A stretch of DNA of 8,339 bases from contig DASPLH010000058.1 of NCBI GenBank assembly GCA_035627675.1, positions 1 through 8,339 of the forward strand, read 5' to 3'. Positions 5,717 to 8,339 of the stretch are shown here, one piece after another. A program made the position numbers and the translations under genes. The stretch comes from DASPLH01 sp035627675 (GTDB lineage: Bacteria; Acidobacteriota; Terriglobia; Terriglobales; Acidobacteriaceae). The notes under the pieces were generated by a model that was not told where the DNA came from, did no database searches, and saw only the letters and a list, made by a program, of their open reading frames with translations. Position 1 is the stretch's first letter. Each line of letters opens with the position of its first letter.

Positions 5717-5722
5717 ATTATA
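5717..5722 (-). promoter_or_regulatory. Perfect -10 box immediately upstream of the VWA gene
   Basis: Read leftwards, TATAAT (5722-5717) is a full consensus -10 hexamer only 9 bases before the ATG at 5707, so the predicted transcript starts within about 3 bases of the start codon. No good -35 box is found 15-18 bases upstream. The VWA gene could thus be expressed from a nearly leaderless mRNA as well as by read-through from rluD. Confidence 0.45.
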
Positions 5723-5738
5723 GTCACGCCGGCACGCG

Positions 5739-5757
5739 CCGAACCCCTTCGGTTCGG
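5739..5757. terminator. Perfect 7-bp hairpin between rluD and the VWA gene
   Basis: CCGAACC (5739-5745), loop CCTTC, GGTTCGG (5751-5757). It lies 26 bases after the rluD stop and just upstream of the VWA -10 box. It has no T tract in either direction, so it may be a weak terminator, an mRNA-stabilising hairpin or an operator. Confidence 0.35.
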
Positions 5758-5783
5758 GTGTAAGTCTCACACGTGACCGGTAA

Positions 5784-6887
5784 TTACTGCTTAACCCTTT
5801 GCAGAAATTCCTGTAGCTCCCCTGGTAGTTGCACCTCGAATGCCATCGCCCGCCGGCTCTTCGGGTGCTTGAACTCAACCCCGGCCGCGTGCAGGAAGTT
5901 TCGGTTCAGCTGAAGCGTCCGCCCGCCCATTGGCGACTCCTTCCGCGCGCGGGCCTTCTTCGCTTCCGTCCGCAGGGAGATCGCCGTGCCTGCGCGCTGG
6001 CGCGCGAGCGTGTGGGGCGACAGGACCTGCGGCGCTCCGTACAGGGTATCTCCGGCAACCGGGTGTCCTATGGACGCCATGTGCACGCGAATCTGGTGCG
6101 TGCGCCCAGTGTCGATCTTGACCTCGACCATGGCGAACTTTCCGTACGGAGACTCGATCCGCTCCAACACCTTGTAATGCGAAACCGCGTCCCGGCCCGT
6201 GCCTTCCTGCGTGGTCATGCGCGTCGGATTCTTGCGGTCGCGCTGGATGGGAGAATCGATGGTGCCGCTCATCTGCCTGGGCCAGCCGTGGACCAGAGCA
6301 ACGTAGCGTTTCTTCACCTCGCGTGTGGCAAACTGCTCGGCAAGCTTGCGATGCGCCGAGTCGTTTTTCGCAACGATGATGAGACCGCTGGTCTCCTTGT
6401 CGAGGCGGTGGACGATTCCCGGGCGCAGGTCTCCGCCCACTTCGCTCAGTTGCGCGAAGTGGAAGAGCAGGGCGTTCACCAGGTTGCCGCGATTGCGTTC
6501 GTCGTCGGTGCTGCCCGCCCCGGCATGCACCATCATCCCAGCAGGCTTGTTGATGACGGCGAGGTCCTTGTCTTCGTAAACGATGTCGAGCGGAATATCT
6601 TCGGCGACCGCGCGCAACGGTTCTGGCTGCACCTTGCCCAGCACCTCGATGCGCTCGTTGCCCTTGAGCTTGAGGGAAGGCTTTGCCTGGCGGCCGTTGA
6701 CGGTAATCTTCCCCTGGTCCACCAGCTGTTGCACGCGCACTCGGCTCACATCCGGCAGATGCGAAACCAGGAAGTGGTCGAGACGCAAGCCAGCTTCCTC
6801 TTCCGTAGCCGTCAGCTCCGACGGGTACTCCCGCTCGCCTTCCTCTTCGTAGAGGGACTCAATCGTTTCGTCTTGATCTTGGGCCAT
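5784..6887 (-). CDS. rluD: RluA-family 23S rRNA pseudouridine synthase (RluD type, with S4 domain)
   Basis: This 367-residue protein has an acidic N-terminal tail (1-30), an S4 RNA-binding domain (about 31-85, GLRLDHFLVSHLPDVSRVRV then GKITVNGRQAKPS) and a pseudouridine synthase domain. Landmarks are INKPAGMMVHAG (112-123), the catalytic motif HRLDKETSG (160-168, nucleophile Asp163) and GRTHQIRVHM (261-270). These enzymes isomerise specific uridines in 23S rRNA; the domain order fits RluD or RluC, and the exact target cannot be read from sequence. Between TLYGAP (281-286) and LQLNRNFLHA (325-334) lies a basic segment, ARQRAGTAISLRTEAKKARA plus flanks, where many relatives have a shorter linker. 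GGAAG lies 10 bases before the ATG. It follows lgt by 98 bases on the same strand; a joint transcript is possible although repeats occupy the gap. Confidence 0.94.
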   Translation of the reverse strand: MAQDQDETIESLYEEEGEREYPSELTATEEEAGLRLDHFLVSHLPDVSRVRVQQLVDQGKITVNGRQAKPSLKLKGNERIEVLGKVQPEPLRAVAEDIPLDIVYEDKDLAVINKPAGMMVHAGAGSTDDERNRGNLVNALLFHFAQLSEVGGDLRPGIVHRLDKETSGLIIVAKNDSAHRKLAEQFATREVKKRYVALVHGWPRQMSGTIDSPIQRDRKNPTRMTTQEGTGRDAVSHYKVLERIESPYGKFAMVEVKIDTGRTHQIRVHMASIGHPVAGDTLYGAPQVLSPHTLARQRAGTAISLRTEAKKARARKESPMGGRTLQLNRNFLHAAGVEFKHPKSRRAMAFEVQLPGELQEFLQRVKQ

Positions 6888-6902
6888 GTCTGGAGCACTT
6901 CC

Positions 6903-6925
6903 AAGCTACTAAGCTACTAAGCTAC
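6903..6925. repeat. Octamer tandem repeat AAGCTACT, nearly three copies
   Basis: AAGCTACT occurs at about 6903-6910 and 6911-6918, followed by AAGCTAC (6919-6925). It lies directly upstream of the rluD ribosome-binding region and abuts the next repeat. Confidence 0.6.
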
Positions 6926-6926
6926 G

Positions 6927-6955
6927 GCAGATCCTTCGCTTCGCTCAGGATGACA
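6927..6955. repeat. Interspersed repeat fragment with TCCT...AGGA dyad
   Basis: The segment GCAGATCCTTCGCTTCGCTC continuing into AGGATGACA has a TCCT/AGGA dyad around TTCGCTTCGCTC. From memory this GTCATCCTGAGCGAAGCGAAGGATC-like word is a very widespread interspersed element in environmental bacteria. It fills most of the gap between lgt and rluD. Confidence 0.55.
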
Positions 6956-6985
6956 ATCTTGGGGATCGATTGGGCGAGGCCTTGT

Positions 6986-7786
6986 CTAGGGTGCTGCCGT
7001 GGCGGTTCGGCGCAACGGCATGCGCATCATCCACAGGACGCCGCCGCCGATCACCAGGCCGATTGCGATCAGTTGCGTTCCGGTCATCAACCCGAAGACT
7101 TCGCCGCGCCCGGGGTCGCCCCGCAGGAACTCGAGGAAGTAGCGCTGAATGCCGTACATGAACATGTACAGCCCGATCACTTGTCCCTCGAACTTCTTGT
7201 GCTTCACCAGCCAGTAAAGGATCGCGAAGTTGAACATCTCGGCCACGAACTCGTAGAGCTGCGTCGGGTGCAGAGGAACGTTGAGCGGTGTGCCTACGAG
7301 CTGGTTGGCCAGCGGGTTCGTAAAGGTGACCGCCCAGGGAACGTGGGTCTCGTGTCCGTAGCAGCAACCGGCGGAGAAGCATCCAATCCGTCCCAGGGCG
7401 TGCCCCACGGCGATGCCCGGCGCGAACACATCCGCGGCCCTCAGGAACGGGATGCGGTTCTGCCTCATGTACCACCAGCAGACGAAGATCGCCAGCACCA
7501 GTCCGCCGCTGAACACACCACCGGATTGCAGCAACGTGGAGACCGAGAATATCTCTCCCGGATGGCGCGAGTAGTAGCCCCAATCCACGAGGATCATCAG
7601 CAGCTTCGCGCCCACGATCCCGGAGAGGATGGCCAGGCCGCCCAGGTTCCACATCTTTTCCGGATCGAGGCCTTGTTGACGGGCCAGGCGGAAGACCACC
7701 CAGAGTCCGACGATCAACCCAAGCGCGGCCATAACGCCGTACGTGGGCTGGCTGTAGTTGCCGAAGTTGAAGAGACGGGGAAGCAC
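6986..7786 (-). CDS. lgt: Prolipoprotein diacylglyceryl transferase
   Basis: This 266-residue integral membrane enzyme moves a diacylglyceryl group from phosphatidylglycerol to the lipobox cysteine of prolipoproteins at the inner membrane, the first step of lipoprotein maturation. Hydrophobic segments cover about 18-35, 50-68, 92-106, 118-128, 186-196 and 236-254. Landmarks are SGGVFSGG (88-95), the Lgt signature HALGRIGCFSAGCCYG (129-144) with the essential-type Arg132, LHPTQLYE (172-179) and RYFLEFLRGDPGRGE (215-229). The position matching E. coli His103 appears to be Ser or Phe, as the loop reads GGVFSGG. The start is GTG at 7786, giving an N-terminus (MLPRLFNFGNYSQPTYG) typical of the family; no Shine-Dalgarno is visible, and a -10 box lies 7 bases upstream. 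rluD follows 98 bases downstream on the same strand. Confidence 0.95.
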   Translation of the reverse strand: MLPRLFNFGNYSQPTYGVMAALGLIVGLWVVFRLARQQGLDPEKMWNLGGLAILSGIVGAKLLMILVDWGYYSRHPGEIFSVSTLLQSGGVFSGGLVLAIFVCWWYMRQNRIPFLRAADVFAPGIAVGHALGRIGCFSAGCCYGHETHVPWAVTFTNPLANQLVGTPLNVPLHPTQLYEFVAEMFNFAILYWLVKHKKFEGQVIGLYMFMYGIQRYFLEFLRGDPGRGEVFGLMTGTQLIAIGLVIGGGVLWMMRMPLRRTATAAP

Positions 7787-7793
7787 GATCTTT

Positions 7794-7820
7794 ATTGTAG
7801 GGGATACGACACACTTTCAA
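7794..7820 (-). promoter_or_regulatory. Candidate lgt promoter giving a leaderless or very short-leader mRNA
   Basis: Read leftwards, TTGAAA (7820-7815) and TACAAT (7799-7794) each match the sigma-70 consensus in five of six positions, with a somewhat short 15-base spacer. The -10 box ends 7 bases before the GTG at 7786, so the first transcribed base is predicted at or next to the start codon. The -35 box overlaps the edge of the GAAACTC-type repeat block. Confidence 0.45.
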
Positions 7821-7964
7821 GTTTCGAGTTTCGGGTTTCTAGTCTCAAGACGAGTTTTGATGTGACATCATCTTGCGCGAGAACTCGCACAGGACGCGCA
7901 ACAGCGCGGACGCTGCGAGACCGGCGGATCCGCCGATTCGAATGCCTGCGCGCGCGTGCTCCTA

Positions 7965-7984
7965 GGCCTCGCCTCCGGCTCGGA
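7965..7984 (+). repeat. 20-bp direct repeat, copy 1
   Basis: GGCCTCGCCTCCGGCTCGGA occurs here and again, without mismatch, at 8056-8075. The copies are 91 bases apart start to start and flank the CCCAGG/CCTGGG hairpin. Confidence 0.8.
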
Positions 7985-8007
7985 CTGGAAACATTTGCAC
8001 GCCGATC

Positions 8008-8041
8008 CCCAGGCTTTACGCGCTTCGCGCGACACCCTGGG
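8008..8041. repeat. Hairpin element between the 20-bp direct repeats
   Basis: CCCAGG (8008-8013) pairs with CCTGGG (8036-8041), and inside it CGCGC (8019-8023) pairs with GCGCG (8027-8031) around a TTC loop. The inner and outer stems are joined by short unpaired stretches. Confidence 0.55.
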
Positions 8042-8055
8042 CTAAACGCAGACGC

Positions 8056-8075
8056 GGCCTCGCCTCCGGCTCGGA
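8056..8075 (+). repeat. 20-bp direct repeat, copy 2
   Basis: This is the exact second copy of the word at 7965-7984, on the same strand. Confidence 0.8.
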
Positions 8076-8184
8076 TGATGCTCAAATCGGCGGCCTTTGA
8101 GATTCCCGAAACTCGAACGCAAGATTCCAGACTCGAGACTCGAACCCGAACTCGGCATCGCAACCCGAAATCGAACTCAAAATC

Positions 8185-8226
8185 GAAACTCGAAACTGGA
8201 AACTGGAAACTGGAAACTCGAAACTG
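8185..8226 (+). repeat. Six tandem GAAACTS heptamers
   Basis: The units are GAAACTC, three times GAAACTG flanked by one more GAAACTG, then variants in the order C, G, G, G, C, G at the seventh base. The array ends two bases before the stop codon of the partial gene on the other strand. Confidence 0.85.
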
Positions 8227-8228
8227 CC

Positions 8229-8339
8229 TCACTGCATTTGCAGGCTTCGCAACATCTCCTCGAATGTCGGGCGCAGCCGGTCGAAATCGGGTTCCGGAGC
8301 GATGAACACCAGCACGAGCGCCGACGCATTGTCGCGCTT
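8229..8339 (-). CDS. C-terminal end of an unidentified protein (5' part outside the window)
   Basis: Read leftwards from the window edge, frame AAG CGC GAC is open for 36 codons and ends in TGA (8231-8229). The residues are KRDNASALVLVFIAPEPDFD followed by RLRPTFEEMLRSLQMQ. A hydrophobic strand followed by APExDFDxLRPTFExMLxSL is a pattern I associate with the C-terminal ends of some acidobacterial M48-type metallopeptidase proteins and of PsbP/MOG1-like domains, but 36 residues do not allow a firm call. It is on the same strand as lgt but separated from it by the 400-base repeat block. Confidence 0.7.
   Translation of the reverse strand, partial: KRDNASALVLVFIAPEPDFDRLRPTFEEMLRSLQMQ

Larger units (their letters stand above)
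7815..8226. repeat. Repeat-rich intergenic block with heptamer arrays in inverted orientation at its ends
   Basis: The stretch between the partial right-hand gene and lgt holds no gene I can support. Its left edge (about 7815-7841), read leftwards, is GAAACCC, GAAACTC, GAAACTT, GAAAG. Its right edge (8185-8226), read rightwards, has six consecutive GAAACTS heptamers, preceded by degenerate copies from about 8107. Inside are a 13-base palindrome (7858-7870), a GGCGGATCCGCC palindrome (7923-7934), two exact copies of a 20-base word, a CCCAGG/CCTGGG hairpin (8008-8041), and CCGCCGATT (7930-7938) with its inverse AATCGGCGG (8085-8093). It looks like a composite of intergenic repeats. Confidence 0.6.

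Noticed and set aside
5708..5878. Upstream extension of the complete VWA gene into rluD
   Set aside because: The 57 extra residues overlap the rluD coding sequence and a clean signal peptide begins at 5707.
5829..6920. Long open frame on the plus strand opposite rluD
   Set aside because: Antisense shadow; rluD motifs on the minus strand are unambiguous.
7858..7870. TGATGTGACATCA as an FNR/CRP-type operator for lgt
   Set aside because: Half-site spacing does not fit TTGAT-N4-ATCAA or the CRP consensus, and it lies inside a repeat block.
8185..8226. CRISPR-like array
   Set aside because: Seven-base units with no spacers and no cas genes nearby; a simple tandem repeat.
7792..8232. Open frame on the minus strand through the repeat block
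   Set aside because: Its residues are translated heptamer repeats (Phe/Ser/Val/Arg runs); no ribosome-binding site or domain.
6950..8305. 451-codon open frame on the plus strand across lgt and the repeat block
   Set aside because: Runs antisense through lgt and then through tandem repeats, giving low-complexity sequence with no family resemblance.

Overview
The window looks like chromosomal DNA of an acidobacterium, probably of the Koribacter/Terriglobia type. This rests on two proteins of the acidobacterial VWFA-related family (TIGR03436-like), a DUF6599-like exported protein that I associate mainly with Acidobacteriota, a GC-rich coding style, and intergenic spaces filled with palindromic and short tandem repeats typical of these genomes. 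The phylum call is from memory of protein families, not from a search.

Layout. The left half is transcribed rightwards: the C-terminal part of a VWA-domain protein (1-755), an MglA-type small GTPase with a TTG start (913-1497), a secreted and membrane-anchored DUF6599-like protein (1565-2653), a 385-base intergenic region, then a tight overlapping pair, a DUF5996 protein (3039-3971) and a UBP-type zinc-finger protein (3961-4239). The right half is transcribed leftwards: the last 36 codons of an unidentified protein (8229-8339), a 400-base repeat-rich spacer, lgt (6986-7786), an RluA/RluD-type pseudouridine synthase (5784-6887), a complete VWA-domain protein (4538-5707) and tRNA-Thr(CGU) (4382-4457). 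The two halves converge at about 4240-4381, where a long palindromic repeat and the tRNA's intrinsic terminator lie.

How the genes may work together. Lgt attaches lipid to prolipoproteins, and the window encodes several exported or envelope proteins (complete VWA protein, DUF6599-like protein, probably the partial VWA protein). The MglA-type GTPase is normally a polarity or motility switch, but no MglB/roadblock partner lies beside it here. The DUF5996/zinc-finger pair is the only translationally coupled unit; its role is unknown.

I found no phage, transposase, CRISPR or defence genes. The most interesting non-coding parts are (a) the 2657-2914 block, with three strong dyads, a TTGACA promoter and an intrinsic-terminator-like hairpin that together predict an ~87-nt RNA or an attenuated leader in front of the DUF5996 pair; (b) the 7815-8226 block, whose ends carry GAAACTS heptamers in opposite orientations; and (c) promoter hexamers so close to the start codons of lgt and the complete VWA gene that very short-leader or leaderless mRNAs are predicted.
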